From: Phaeodactylum tricornutum CCAP 1055/1
Lineage: Eukaryota; Bacillariophyta; Bacillariophyceae; Surirellales; Neidiaceae
Reading direction: 5' to 3'
NCBI RefSeq assembly: GCF_000150955.2
Contig: NC_011672.1
Location: forward strand, 1,116,001 to 1,180,000
DNA length: 64,000 bases
Within the stretch, counting starts at the first letter, position 1, and the number at the start of each line of letters is the position of its first letter. A program made the position numbers and the translations under genes. Of the stretch, positions 48,422-58,990 are shown piece after piece. The notes under the pieces are model-generated. The model was not told where the DNA came from. It made no database searches and was given only the letters and a program-made list of their open reading frames with translations.

Positions 48422-49734
48422 CTACTCCTCATGACGATAGCCTCTGACAGTTTCAATAAAATGGTGTGCGTTTTCTTCTGGTGTAGCGGCTTCAATACCA
48501 TGCCCCAAGTTCATGACATGCCCAACGCTGCCTGCTTTTTTGAGAATTTCAATCGCTCGTTCTTCAATAACATCGTGATTGGCGAATAAAACGGCTGGAT
48601 CCAAGTTTCCTTGTACACCCCCACGTCCTTCAAGACCAGCGGACTTGCGTCCGGCCTCGATGCGATCACGCCCGTCCGCCATATCGACAGTCCAGTCTAA
48701 CGAAACGACATCTACGCCCGTCGCCGCCATGCGTTCAATCAATGCACCTGAGTGCTTGATGTAAATGACCGTCGGGACGTCAGGGTACTTTTCCTTAATT
48801 TTGTCAAGAATTTGCTTTTGGTAAGGAGCTGCAAAAGTATTGTAGTCCCGGGGTGATAGATGTCCGGCCCAAGAATCAAAAATCTGAATCAGCTGGGCGC
48901 CGTTCTCAATCTGGAAAAGGGCGTAGTCTCCAATGTTGTCCGCCAATTGTTGCAGAATAGCGTGAAGAAGATCAGGTTCGTTCAAGGCCATTTTCTTAAT
49001 TTCCAGGTATTCCTTGGATGTTTTGCCTTCCACAATGTATGTTGCCAGTGTATAAGGGCATCCAACAAAGCCTAATACAGCAGTTTCCGGACCAACTTCT
49101 TGGCGCAAAGCCTTGAGAGCTTCGGCGACAAATGGCGTGGACTTGTATGGGTCCATGGGGTGCATCTACACAAAACACGAATAGAAAATGTAAGACTATA
49201 TTAACACTATTAAGCAAGAAGCCATTCGTGTCGCTAGTCATTCCGTACCTTTTTGATGTCATCGTAGGAGCGCATCGGTTCCATAAGAGGACCAACTTTT
49301 TCATCAATGGTAAATTCACATCCAATACCTGGCAAAGGAGTCAAAATATCGGAAAAGAGAATGCATCCATCAGTCTGGTAATTGCGCCAAGGCTGCAGCG
49401 AGACTTCAACGGCGACTTCCGGAATTTCGGAACGTTCGCGAAAGGTGGGGTACTTTTTGCACAAGTCCCGGTATTCCGCAATGTGGCGACCAGCTTGTCG
49501 CATCATCCAAACAGGAGTGCGTTCTGTTTTTTCACCACGAGCCGCCCGAATAAGCAACGGATCTTGCGTGCTCTTTTGAGCGACATTGGCCGAGGAGGTC
49601 GTATCCGCTGCCGACGATGCCGAACTTGGAAGACGGAACGATTGTTGTTTCGCCGAGTTGGATACCGGATTAGTAAAGGCAGTCGTTTGGGAACCAGCCA
49701 GGAACAGGCTGAAAGCGACGTGGGACACTTTCAT
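48422..49734 (-). CDS. UROD: Uroporphyrinogen decarboxylase, plastid
   Basis: Converts uroporphyrinogen III to coproporphyrinogen III in haem and chlorophyll synthesis. Exons 49249-49734 and 48422-49165 join in phase 0 over an 83-bp intron, giving 409 residues. From the ATG at 49734 the protein begins with a signal peptide ([15 protein letters not shown]) and an AFTNP plastid site; an ATG at 49899 in the same frame would bury it. [18 protein letters not shown] is the UROD N-terminal signature. [14 protein letters not shown] carries the catalytic Asp, and [16 protein letters not shown] and [20 protein letters not shown] are conserved. Exon 2 begins [13 protein letters not shown] directly after DDIKK. 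It is tail-to-tail with the lipase-like gene. Confidence 0.96.
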
Positions 49735-50355
49735 AATTGCAAGCAACAGAATTGTACAAAGAACTGTAAAACGATTGCTTGAGTGATCGATGGATACGTA
49801 CAAAGTAAGATTTGTACAAGCACGAGAGTAGGCAATGTTTCTTCCCGTTTTGTTCCAGAGTAATATTAGCAGTTTCCAGAGTGTGTTGTGTCTTGCCATC
49901 CAAGTTGAAGTCCCTCGATCGGGTGAAAGACGTCAGGCATGACGAGCTAGGATTCTTCCACCTGGAGAGAACGCTTTTCTCATTTTGGCGCCAGACAAAA
50001 ATTGATCACGACTGCTGCGTGACAGACCGATTATCGGACTAGATTCCCCATATCGGTTTCACCGTAAGCTATGCCATACAAACTGTCCGCTACCTGATAG
50101 CTGTCTGTACAACATGCTACTCGGCAACCTATTCAATCAGGCTGATTGAAAATCAATCCACTGATAGCGACAAACTTGATGAATCACAGTAAGCTGCACA
50201 AGTGTGTTAGTATTCCCGACTCCAAAAATTGGCCGTGGCTAAGTAACTGTAATAATCTCGATTGTCCGTTTTGTACTATTTGGTACTACGTCACTACGCG
50301 CACCAGTTGGTATCCGCTATAACACAATGCGCAACCGCATAATAGTCTAATGTGT
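49735..50355. other. Spacer upstream of UROD
   Basis: About 620 bp between the UROD start and the stop of the RraA-like gene on the same strand. It contains the UROD promoter. No gene or repeat was recognised. Confidence 0.35.
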
Positions 50356-51201
50356 TTACCAGTCCGCGGTTCCTTCAAACTGATTCGAGTTCTCGGGCGT
50401 AATTCCTTTGGATGCCAAAAGCTGTCCGAGCGGGGATTCCGGTTTGATTTTGCCCGACATGAAGGGATAGAATTTCCCGGGAGGTCCCGGATTCTTAACG
50501 AGTTCCTCCTTGACGATACCTTCGATGACCTCCCTTCCGTGCGCAATGTTGTAGACCGTTTCGGCAACCTTGGCTGGGACGCAGACTACCCCATCCTGGT
50601 CACCAACAATTGCGTCACCCGGCCTCACGGTGATTCCAGAAATGTTCAAGACACCGTTGCACTCCCACGGCTGCATCGCCGCAGGTCCCTGGCGTGCGGT
50701 AGTACTGTAAGCAAAGCAGGGGAATCCGTAATTGATGATTTCGTCGGTATCGCGTACGCTTCCGTCCGTGACGAGTCCACCAATGGCACGCTGCTTGAGA
50801 CGGAGGAATTTAATATCTCCTCCAACGGATTCCCAAGGTCCAACGGAAGCCATGACGAGGACTTCGTTGGGCCCACACAATTCAAAAGCTTCGTACTCGG
50901 GTGACTGCCCCCCGGCGGGTTTGTCTTGAGCAATATCGGGACGAGCCGGGACAAAGTTGAGAGTGACGGCACGTCCAACGCACTTCATACTCGCGGACAA
51001 AGGACGAGCGCCGTCAATCTGTGCGCTAGGCCAGCCCATGACCCAGAGACCGTCTACCAGCGCTTGCGTAGAAAGACTGCCGAGCTTTTGGAGTAGGTCG
51101 TCGGAAATCGAGCCACCCGATGCCGGGCCTTGTGCGAACGAACGCGCTGCCACGTTCGAGATGCCACTGCGAGAAAGGAAGGTACGAGCGGAAGTTAACA
51201 T
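50356..51201 (-). CDS. RraA-like / HMG-aldolase family protein, mitochondrial
   Basis: Member of the RraA / 4-hydroxy-4-methyl-2-oxoglutarate aldolase family, formerly annotated dimethylmenaquinone methyltransferase. It has 281 residues from the ATG at 51201. The N-terminus (MLTSARTFLSRSG, then VAARSFAQG) is Arg- and Ser-rich with no acids, suggesting a mitochondrial presequence. Family motifs: STQALVDGLWVMGW, VGPWESVGGDIKFLRLKQRA and the GGLVTDGSVRD segment with the Arg-Asp pair that orients pyruvate/oxaloacetate and binds metal in the aldolases. VRPGDAIVGDQDGVVCVP is the C-terminal signature. With DGxxRD intact, aldolase or oxaloacetate decarboxylase activity is plausible; the substrate is not knowable here. 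Confidence 0.87.
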   Translation of the reverse strand: MLTSARTFLSRSGISNVAARSFAQGPASGGSISDDLLQKLGSLSTQALVDGLWVMGWPSAQIDGARPLSASMKCVGRAVTLNFVPARPDIAQDKPAGGQSPEYEAFELCGPNEVLVMASVGPWESVGGDIKFLRLKQRAIGGLVTDGSVRDTDEIINYGFPCFAYSTTARQGPAAMQPWECNGVLNISGITVRPGDAIVGDQDGVVCVPAKVAETVYNIAHGREVIEGIVKEELVKNPGPPGKFYPFMSGKIKPESPLGQLLASKGITPENSNQFEGTADW

Positions 51202-51852
51202 GATGTGATTTCTAAGAGTAAGAAAAGTGGATGTAAGGCAATTCGTTCTAAATGCATTTAGCAGATGTCGATACCAACGATAGGGACGCGAGAGGATTCC
51301 AACAAGGATTCGAGTGGCTGACACGCGGATGCCCCTTTTTTTACCTTCACAGTCAGCCACTCGCGATTAATTTCGCTTGACAGTAGGAAGCATCGAGTAG
51401 TGCGTGCTTCTCTCGCGCAGGCGCAAGCTTACCAAATAACGAGAAAGCTTCATCTATTTCGGAATAGTCAAATCCTGTGGACAAACGTCACTCACATCCG
51501 ACGTGAAATCTACTGACGGTAAACTCGGAGTAAACCCAGATTCCATATTCTCTTCGTTTGATCCTGCGTCCAAACAGCTTTGTAGATTCGAGGAGAATCG
51601 AACCTCCATTCTGTTCTTTACACAAGCACCAATTTCGCACAACGATGCATCGAAATTGATCGTAGGATCACCAGTCGTCCTTCCGGTCAATCCCATGGTC
51701 TCAATCGGAAGTTCCTAGAAAGCAGAAAGTCGCAAACGTAAGGTAAGATAAAACGCAGCATTAGACACATCCTGTGAATAGACCGAGAGCCATAACTTCA
51801 AAGTAAACTTACTGTTAGTTCATCGCTTCATCTGTTAGTACCCTCCTTAATT
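51202..51852. other. Spacer with divergent promoters and one small frame
   Basis: About 650 bp between the RraA-like and questin-oxidase-like starts. It includes the small minus-strand frame listed separately, TTCACAGTCAG at 51346-51356 and TTACTGTTAGT at 51809-51819, the latter about 35 bp before the questin-oxidase-like ATG. Confidence 0.35.
51454..51696 (-). CDS. Possible small gene, 80 residues
   Basis: An 80-codon frame preceded on its own strand by a good acceptor-like tract (CTTTCTGCTTTCTAG) six codons before the ATG, which suggests either a 5' UTR intron or an upstream coding exon. The peptide (MGLTGRTTGDPTINFDASL and on) is acidic, Ser-rich and unlike anything I recognise. No first exon could be joined in phase with confidence. 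It may be the end of an unrecognised gene or noncoding. Confidence 0.3.
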   Translation of the reverse strand: MGLTGRTTGDPTINFDASLCEIGACVKNRMEVRFSSNLQSCLDAGSNEENMESGFTPSLPSVDFTSDVSDVCPQDLTIPK

Positions 51853-53091
51853 ATGAAAGGCCATGAGACTCGACCCTTGGCTCGTGCCATTCTTGCCGAC
51901 CGCACCTATGATATTGAATTTTGCGGTTACCTCAGCAATCATGCCAAACACGCTATTATTGCACTGGATCGGTTGCAGGCTTCTGAAAAGCGTGTACAGG
52001 AATATTGGGATAAATACACGACCCTGACTCCCTATAATCTAGAGCTTCACCGTTTGGAACAAAATTGGTCCGATATTAAACCGGCTTCCCGAACAGAATG
52101 GGAGCACTACCGCGGGCAGAAATCCAATTGGCAAGAGCAAGTCGCCTTTATGCAGCAGGAGTTGAAAGCGCTCGACCAGAACACAGACCAATTGGTACAA
52201 AAATATGCACCCAATTTGCTCTCCGGCATCGCTGGTGCCCTTACGCATGGCATTATTCATTTGGGATGGGCCATTGATGCCAGGTCTCCCTGGATGATCT
52301 GCGAAGGTCTTGCATACCTAAATTTCTGCCATTTGGGCATTGACGAGTCGGTTTTGCACTCAGACACACACATCGAGGCCGACCCAATGACGTCCTTCCA
52401 GCGCGTCGCCAACACTTTCCATACTGAAGATCTGCAACGACAGTGGATTGAAGCAACCAAGAACGCATACGACGAGAGCTTTCACAGAGAGCTCGCCCCC
52501 GCCGGGTTTCAGTGGCAGCTAGCCAAGATCTTGCGAGAGCCGCATCCGGTCGCAACCCATTTGCCGACTTGGTTAGACAAAAGCAATATTGAAGAAATCT
52601 ACGAGTCCCTGTACCAGGCAACCACTTGGTTGTATATGGCAACTCGCGACAAACGAGGTCACGGCAATTTTGTTGTCTTACACGCTCTTACGTCTTTGTG
52701 GGGCTTAGAACAAACATGTCGCGTTCTTGAGAAAGGCACAGCTGGGATGGAAGACACCATACGTATTGTGGTCAAACAGTACTACGCCAGTTTGATATGT
52801 TTGTTGTGTACGGCCGGAAAAGGGTTTCCAACAGAAGCTGCCTTGAAGAAGATACAGGTGACATTCGCATCAACCAAGATTGATCCGGTCGATACGGACT
52901 GGTCCGGAGTTGTCAGTATGGGGATTGCAGAAAGCGAGGAACATAACATAAAGCTTGTCTATGTCATGAAGGAGCTTTGGAACCGCTATGGACGTTGGCA
53001 CGGATATCTAGCAGCAGCCAAATCTTTTACAGTTACACCAAATATTGGTCCCGGCGAACCTGCCTTTTCTGTGGACAGCAAAGATAGTTGA
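51853..53091 (+). CDS. Questin-oxidase-like protein (DUF4243)
   Basis: A 412-residue protein of the questin oxidase-like family, named from a fungal Baeyer-Villiger-type enzyme that opens the anthraquinone questin; most members are uncharacterised. SNHAKHAIIALDRLQASEKR matches the family's N-terminal SNHxxHALVAL block. LLSGIAGALTHGIIHLGWAI matches the GGxxHPLIHLG core, and EGLAYLNFCHLG follows. RGHGNFVVLHALTS, with a His, is in the C-terminal half. No signal peptide or membrane helix. The family is patchily distributed in eukaryotes, so transfer from bacteria or fungi is possible but not shown. The substrate in a diatom is unknown. Confidence 0.82.
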   Translation: MKGHETRPLARAILADRTYDIEFCGYLSNHAKHAIIALDRLQASEKRVQEYWDKYTTLTPYNLELHRLEQNWSDIKPASRTEWEHYRGQKSNWQEQVAFMQQELKALDQNTDQLVQKYAPNLLSGIAGALTHGIIHLGWAIDARSPWMICEGLAYLNFCHLGIDESVLHSDTHIEADPMTSFQRVANTFHTEDLQRQWIEATKNAYDESFHRELAPAGFQWQLAKILREPHPVATHLPTWLDKSNIEEIYESLYQATTWLYMATRDKRGHGNFVVLHALTSLWGLEQTCRVLEKGTAGMEDTIRIVVKQYYASLICLLCTAGKGFPTEAALKKIQVTFASTKIDPVDTDWSGVVSMGIAESEEHNIKLVYVMKELWNRYGRWHGYLAAAKSFTVTPNIGPGEPAFSVDSKDS

Positions 53092-53237
53092 CACCATGGT
53101 CTGGTGGTGGATGACGGTGAAAGTAACGACACAGCATAAAGTATCAATAAGTACGTTCTCCTCACAGGAAACAAAGAGTTGATTAAGTTGCAAGGATGTA
53201 TAGGAGCGCATCACTTGTGACAAAGCATAGCACGCTA

Positions 53238-54410
53238 TCATTGTGCCTGAATATAATCCAGGAATGACTGGGCAATACCTCTTTCCGAGGAATCCTCGGG
53301 AGGATGCCCTGCTATCCATAGAATGTATTGCCGACGAAGTCGTTTTATCTCCGTCGGAGGAATTCTCCGTGCACACTGGAAATAAAGAGTTGTACCATAA
53401 ATCGGGATGGGCAGCTTTCCTCCTGCCGAAGTCGACTTGTTTTGTGCAGCTGATATCAGTGTACATATTTCTTGACTGACCGAGTCTACGTTGTTCAAAG
53501 TGTTTGCATCACTGGCCGCATGCTGCTTGGTGGACATACCTTCCAACAAAGGCTTTTCACTCAAGAAGGAGTCCAAAATCTCGTCAACACGTTCTTCTAG
53601 CGTTAACACACGATGTAAACCTTCGACGATCGTTTCATCGTTGGAGCCGCTCTTAGTAGGTGGTACAGTACACACGCTCGTTTCGTCGAGGTTTTCTGGT
53701 ACAGCTTCTCCCTTATCTTCAGTCCCAGGGTGACTGCTGTTGTTTATTCTCGTGAAGGTCGCACGTTTGAAGGTTGACTTTTTGACTGGTTTCTTTTCCA
53801 CGACAGCCTCTTCCGAGCGACAAATTGCATCACTGAGTTGATGCATGTTGTAAACCGACTTTTCCAACAAGTTCAAGGCGAGTCCAGTTTTACGCAACTC
53901 GGCCGGTCGGACATCAACTCGATACAGAGGCTGATCCCAGCGATTGCGACTGTCCGGTGGCTCGTACCTTTGCATCAGTTCCTGCAGCAGCGCATCACTA
54001 TAGAATGCCTCACTATCGGCACTGGACTGCCGTCGAAGTGCATTCCACTGTTGTACCAAAGAAACGTCATTCAAGACCCAGATGACACCGTGTCGTTCAC
54101 CAACAGCCTTACTGATACAATACAGTTCGTAGCGAAATCCTTTGATATAATTGAGTGAATCGAGAATGACGAGAGTATTGGTCTCGCGGGATGCCGCGAC
54201 GGCCCGGTCAAAGGCAGCTTTGAGAGCGCCCCGTGACTTCTTCTCATCGTAAGAAGTGGCGTAGCACGCCGCTTGTGTTCGACCGGGACTGGTGGATGCC
54301 TCGTTGATGATGAGACATGCGAGATTACGGGCGCGTGCGCGCTCGGCAAAGAGATGCGCCAAGGTTGTTTTGCCCGCCGACGGATGTCCCGTGATTATCA
54401 AGCAAGGCAT
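53238..54410 (-). CDS. KTI12: KTI12, Elongator-associated ATPase
   Basis: P-loop protein related to tRNASec kinase (PSTK). KTI12 binds Elongator and tRNA and is needed for wobble-uridine modification. It has 390 residues from the ATG at 54410, which puts MPCLIITGHPSAGKTTLA at the N-terminus as in the family. Later motifs are IINEAST, KKSRGALKAAFDRAV, VILDSLNYIKGFRYELYC and the conserved RYEPPDSRNRWDQPLY. A variable Ser/Lys linker separates this from a C-terminal helical domain ending near FLDYIQAQ. Tail-to-tail with the questin-oxidase-like gene, 146 bp apart. No intron. Confidence 0.94.
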   Translation of the reverse strand: MPCLIITGHPSAGKTTLAHLFAERARARNLACLIINEASTSPGRTQAACYATSYDEKKSRGALKAAFDRAVAASRETNTLVILDSLNYIKGFRYELYCISKAVGERHGVIWVLNDVSLVQQWNALRRQSSADSEAFYSDALLQELMQRYEPPDSRNRWDQPLYRVDVRPAELRKTGLALNLLEKSVYNMHQLSDAICRSEEAVVEKKPVKKSTFKRATFTRINNSSHPGTEDKGEAVPENLDETSVCTVPPTKSGSNDETIVEGLHRVLTLEERVDEILDSFLSEKPLLEGMSTKQHAASDANTLNNVDSVSQEICTLISAAQNKSTSAGGKLPIPIYGTTLYFQCARRIPPTEIKRLRRQYILWIAGHPPEDSSERGIAQSFLDYIQAQ

Positions 54411-55069
54411 CGCAAACCAGGCCACCCACACACGTGTCGATCGGAGAAAGGCGTTCGACTACAGAGCTTTTATGTCACTCGACGACCCGCTAGCGCCGTC
54501 CGGAGCATCAATGTTGTTAGTGCTTACAGATAGAACGAGATCGATATTCGTCTAAGGCGTCGCGGCCTAGTTGTAAGATTCATTCGGGGTGATCTCGGTG
54601 TTCGAAACGTCAAGTGTCCTTGTCGGATGTGCCAAAGAAATCACGGAAACGAGGGCGCTGACAAAGCCCCTTTCCCGGTCCATTTCCGTACAAAGACAGG
54701 CAGCAGAGCAGATTGTTCTCGAGTGTTCCAAAGTTACAAAGAAGGCGTCGGAGAAGTCCTCTTTACCTATAATATAGATAAATACGAACATACGGGAGGC
54801 GAAGGATATCTTCTTTTTCGCAACATATCTTTCCAAGGAAACAACTATTCCAGGATCGTTTACTTTACATTAGCCATTTTCTCCCAAGCTACTGGACTCA
54901 AACCAATAAACGCAAAGGCTCTAGAGAAAGAATTTGAAGTGGAACGTTCGTAGATGGTGCAGCTGAACTGATTGACATATACGATTATACCTAGTCAAGT
55001 TTACGGGAATCATCCGACTCTATCCATCGACACGAATCCTCAGATTTCGGCTTCCATCCCAAGGCCATT
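54411..55069. promoter_or_regulatory. Divergent promoter, KTI12 and DUF3291 gene
   Basis: About 660 bp. A plus-strand frame of about 108 codons and a minus-strand one of 89 codons lie here; neither has recognisable features. No clear motif. Confidence 0.35.
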
Positions 55070-55546
55070 ATGCCAAACAATCAATACGAATTGGCCCAAA
55101 TTAATATTGCACAGGGTCTGGGAGAGATCGACGACCCCGTCATGCAGGGATTCGCGGATCGATTGCACGAAATTAATGCCCTTGCCGACCAAGCACCTGG
55201 TTTTGTCTGGCGTCTGCAAACCGAGGATGGGGATGCCACGAGTCTCCGTGCCTACGACGATTCTCGTATGCTCGTAAATATGTCCGTCTGGCAGGATGTG
55301 GCGTCACTCAAAACTTTCGTATACCGCACCATGCACGTCGAGTTGTTGAAGGATCGCAAGGAATGGTTCACCAAACTTACCAAGCCGCATTTCTGTATGT
55401 GGTGGATTCCGCAGGGGCATATCCCGACCGTGGACGAAGCCAAGGCTATATTGGACATACTCGACAGTATGGGACCCACAACCGAAGCCTTTACCTTTGC
55501 CAAAGCTTTCCCTCCGCCCACCAATAATTATTCCATCCGTAACTAG
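55070..55546 (+). CDS. DUF3291 family protein
   Basis: A 158-residue protein matching the DUF3291 family, small proteins with an ABM/EthD-like ferredoxin fold found mostly in bacteria and fungi. It begins like the family (NQYELAQINIAQGLGEID). Other conserved parts are ADQAPGFVWRLQTEDGDA, LVNMSVWQDVASLKTFVY and KPHFCMWWIPQGHIPTVDEA. No targeting sequence is present. The family may be related to heme-degrading or antibiotic-biosynthesis monooxygenase folds, but activity is unknown. It is tail-to-tail with transketolase. Confidence 0.85.
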   Translation: MPNNQYELAQINIAQGLGEIDDPVMQGFADRLHEINALADQAPGFVWRLQTEDGDATSLRAYDDSRMLVNMSVWQDVASLKTFVYRTMHVELLKDRKEWFTKLTKPHFCMWWIPQGHIPTVDEAKAILDILDSMGPTTEAFTFAKAFPPPTNNYSIRN

Positions 55547-55663
55547 ATTCATCGGTGGCATAGGGTGACAAGGGTAAACATTCTTGTGTGCCACAGGCAA
55601 CATTAGTTCGTTTATTAATTAGTCATACTAGATAGATACTACCAAAACCACAAGCTTCTGCGC

Positions 55664-58014
55664 TTAGCTCATGGAAGCAATCTCGCTGGCCAAGTTTTCG
55701 GCGGTCATGCCGAGTTCCTTCATGACGATATCACCGGGAGCGGAGAATCCAAAGCGATCGACTCCAACAACCTTGGAGGCGTACTTGTACCAGAGTCCAC
55801 TCACACCGGCTTCCATCGCCACGCGCTTGGTGCACGAAGACGGAAGGACGGATTCTTTGTAATCGTCCGATTGACGTTCGTAGAGTTCCATGCAAGGCAT
55901 AGAGACCACACGGGCACCGGGCATGTCCTTGGCGGCGACCAACGCGTGTTGCACTTCGGAACCGGTGGCGATAATGATAACATCAAGATCTTCGGTTTCT
56001 TTCTTGGCAATGTAGGCTCCCTTGAGGGCACCTTCACGACGAGCCATGTAGTCCATATCGTCGTTCTGGGCAACGTTTTGACGGGAGAAGATAAGAGCGG
56101 TGGGTCCCTTCTTGTGGGTGACCGAGTGCACCATAGCGGCGACGGTTTCTTCGGCATCGGCAGGTCGGAAGACATCCAAGTTGGGGATAACCCGTAGACC
56201 CGAAACGGTTTCGACAGGCTGATGGGTGGGACCATCTTCACCAACACCAATGGAATCGTGCGTCAAAATGTAGCTCACACGGTTGAGCTCGGAAAGAGCA
56301 GCGACACGCAGAGTGGCACGGAAGTAATCGACAAATACCAAAAACGTTGACCCGGAAACCTTGAAGAGACCGTGGTAGGCAAATCCGTTCATGATGGAAC
56401 CCATGGCGTGTTCCCGAATTCCAAAGTACAAGTTCTTGCCTGCGTAGGTCTTGTCCAAGCCGGAACCAAAGTTACCGCCTCCGTCAATGTAGTTACGGGT
56501 GGATCCGTGCAAATCGGCCGATCCCGAAATGTAGTGGGGGACGAGCCGGGAGATTTCCTGGATCACCTTGTTCTGCGAAACACGAGTGGCTTCGGCGCCC
56601 GATTTTAGTTCAGGAATTTCCTTGATCATGTCCTCGGCGGGCATGACGTTATCGGTGACGGAATCTTCGAGCTGCTTAGCGAGAGCAGGATTGGCTTCCT
56701 TCCACGCCGAGTAAGTCTTTTGCCATTCGCCGTAGGCGGCAGCGTTCGTCTTTTGCACCTCACTGAAAAAATCGCGAGTTCCGGCGGAAACGAACCACTT
56801 TTCGTCGACGGGGAGACCCAAATTTTCCTTGGCCTTGTCAACGTAGGGGACACCGGCTTCTCCGTGAGCGGCGTTGGTTCCTTCGGTTTCTTCCATACCC
56901 TTACCAATGATGGTGTTGCACTTGATGAACTTGGGCTTGCCGTTGTTGCTGGCCTTGGCCGCGGCGATGGTCTTTTCGACGGTCTCGAGATCGTGACCGT
57001 CGATTTCGTAAGTTTCCCAGCCGTAGGCATCGTAGCGCTTGATAATGTCTTCGGACTGGGTGTATTCGGCCATCTTGTCGAGCGTGACTTCGTTGGCGTC
57101 GTAGAGGACAATCAAGTTGTCGAGTTTTTCGTGAGCGGCAAAGGCGGCGGCTTCGGCGGAAACACCTTCCTGGAAACATCCGTCTCCAGCAAGGGTGAAG
57201 ATGTGGTGATCAAAGATTTTGTGATCGTTCGTGTTGTAGAGGGCTTCGGCCATTTTTTCGGAGGCGGCGAATCCTACCGCGTTGGAAACTCCCTGTCCGA
57301 GGGGTCCGGTGGTGGACTCGATTCCGGGAGTGTTGTGTTCCGAGCTGGGGAATTCGGGGTGACCAGGGGTCATGGAGTGGTGCTGACGGAAGTTTTTGAC
57401 TTCTTCCATGGGCAGGTCGAATCCGGCGAGGTTCAACCAGGAGTAGACGAACATGGATCCGTGTCCGGCGGAAAGGATGAATCGATCACGGTTGATCCAG
57501 GTGGGATCCTTGGGATTGTAGGTCATCTGAGATCCGTACAGGACGGCTCCAATTTCCGCGGCACCCAGGGGCAGACCCATGTGTCCAGAATGAGCCTTGG
57601 CAATGGAGTCCATAGCGAGACCACGGGCCTCGTCGGCGGCGGTAGCGAGGGCTGCCATCTTGTCGGTTTCTGTGGCGGTGCTCATTTTGAGAACACTGTG
57701 AGCCTGTAAGAAGTGGAAAGGAGTCCAGGGGGTGAGATCAGTCAAAAGACGATCAACTCTCGCATGCGTGGAAGGCTCCGTCAAAACGAGCAACGGACAA
57801 GAAAGGGATCTTCTTCCACCGTCACTTTACTTGCTGTACAAGATACGGTCTCGACGTTCCTTCCGTTTCAGCCTCCACACGTCAATAGACGAGTCGTGTC
57901 GGATCGGAGTTGGCTCACCTGTACACCAAATCGAGGTTTGATGGAAGACCCCGTAAATCCTTGAGCCTTGGCGGCGAAAAAGACTGTGGCGAGAGCGATG
58001 CTAGAGAACTTCAT
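55664..58014 (-). CDS. TKT: Transketolase, plastid
   Basis: Thiamine-diphosphate enzyme of the Calvin cycle and pentose phosphate pathway. Exons 57919-58014 and 55664-57703 join in phase 0 over a 215-bp intron to give 711 residues. Exon 1 is the plastid presequence: MKFSSIALATVFFAAKAQG before Phe20, a proper +1 residue. Without it the protein would appear to start at MSTATETDK and look cytosolic. SGHMGLPLGAAEIGAVLYG, STTGPLGQG, GDGCFQEGVSAEAAAFAAH and YDANEVTLD form the ThDP and metal site. GIREHAMGSIMNG and HDSIGVGEDGPTHQPVE are in the pyrimidine-binding half. Codon bias is strong, and a long antisense frame (56720-57709) is its shadow. Confidence 0.97.
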
Positions 58015-58990
58015 GATTGAGCAACAGAGCGACTGTCGGAAGGAAGATGGATTCAAACAAGGGGATCCACCGAACGAATTGCGAAACGAACCCGAAGGAA
58101 AGGATGAAAGAGTCGAGATAACACACACGAGATGTGAATTGACTTGTGAGGGGATATGTGTGTGTGTCGACCTCTCACTTTTTTTTTCTCCGTGTGCGCG
58201 ACTAGAAGGTGGAGCGATGAGTGCTTTTGCTTGGCTACGATGTCAGCGGTCGAACGTCCGTTTCTTCCGACTCGATCGTCCCCCTCCCCCCACCCCGCGT
58301 GTTACTGCCAATCGCGTACACGGATATACGCACATACATACATACAGAGTATAGAGTGAGTGTCTGGGTTGACACACCTACAGTAAATCAAGCTCCTGCA
58401 AGTACACACACACACACACACGCATACACACACACATACACATCGACGTATGTCAATCGGAAAACAGAGCCACTGACGTTTGTCTCTCGTTTTGCGTGGT
58501 CGCGGAGGAATCGAACCGCGCTACACCGCACCCGCCCACGAAAAGATTCTGTACGCTTGTGACGTCCAACTATCTGACACGACGACATATACCGATCTAA
58601 TGCGTGCAACGTGGCTCTGCTCTGATGTGTCGCAATACGACATGAAAAACCATTGTTCGGACATTCTCCGTCAGGAATCTGATGGAAACAAATGAAAGGA
58701 ATCTCGGAAGGAATGTTGTCACCGATAGAAAATTGTCCCGTGATTGGGAACCCGTTCCTTTCTGTTCACAATTAGGGGAGAAGGGTTTCGGTGGGACAGA
58801 TTACAGATTACGGTTCGACCTTTAAACCCTGCCCTGCTCTTATTTTCCCGAACTGGAAAACCTCACATCACGAACACCAGTCCCACCGGCAACGTTCCAA
58901 GAATTTGCTTCCTGTTCGTAGCGTATGTTACACTACCCTATGGTCGCGTCTTCCGGTCTTTCCACTCGATGACACAAGTGTAGTACCATC
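58015..58990. promoter_or_regulatory. Divergent promoter region with CA microsatellite
   Basis: Nearly 1 kb between transketolase and the C1/VPS9 gene. It has pyrimidine-rich and (CA)n simple sequence near the middle and no credible coding frame. A T-arm-like GGTTCGATTCC is present on the minus strand near 58507-58517, but no tRNA fold could be completed around it. Confidence 0.4.
58403..58443. repeat. (CA)n microsatellite
   Basis: Interrupted CA dinucleotide repeat of about 40 bp with two short CGCATA/CATA interruptions. Likely length-polymorphic. Confidence 0.85.

Noticed and set aside
54627-54953. 108-codon plus-strand frame upstream of the DUF3291 gene
   Set aside because: Its start-codon context and composition are poor, no homology was recognised, and it fits promoter sequence better.
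56720-57709. 329-codon plus-strand frame opposite transketolase
   Set aside because: Gly/Val-rich antisense shadow caused by the strong codon bias of the transketolase gene; no independent motif.
58495-58560. tRNA-like T-arm (GGTTCGATTCC on the minus strand)
   Set aside because: The T stem has mismatches, and no matching acceptor, D or anticodon arms could be found at the right distances. Chance match is more likely.
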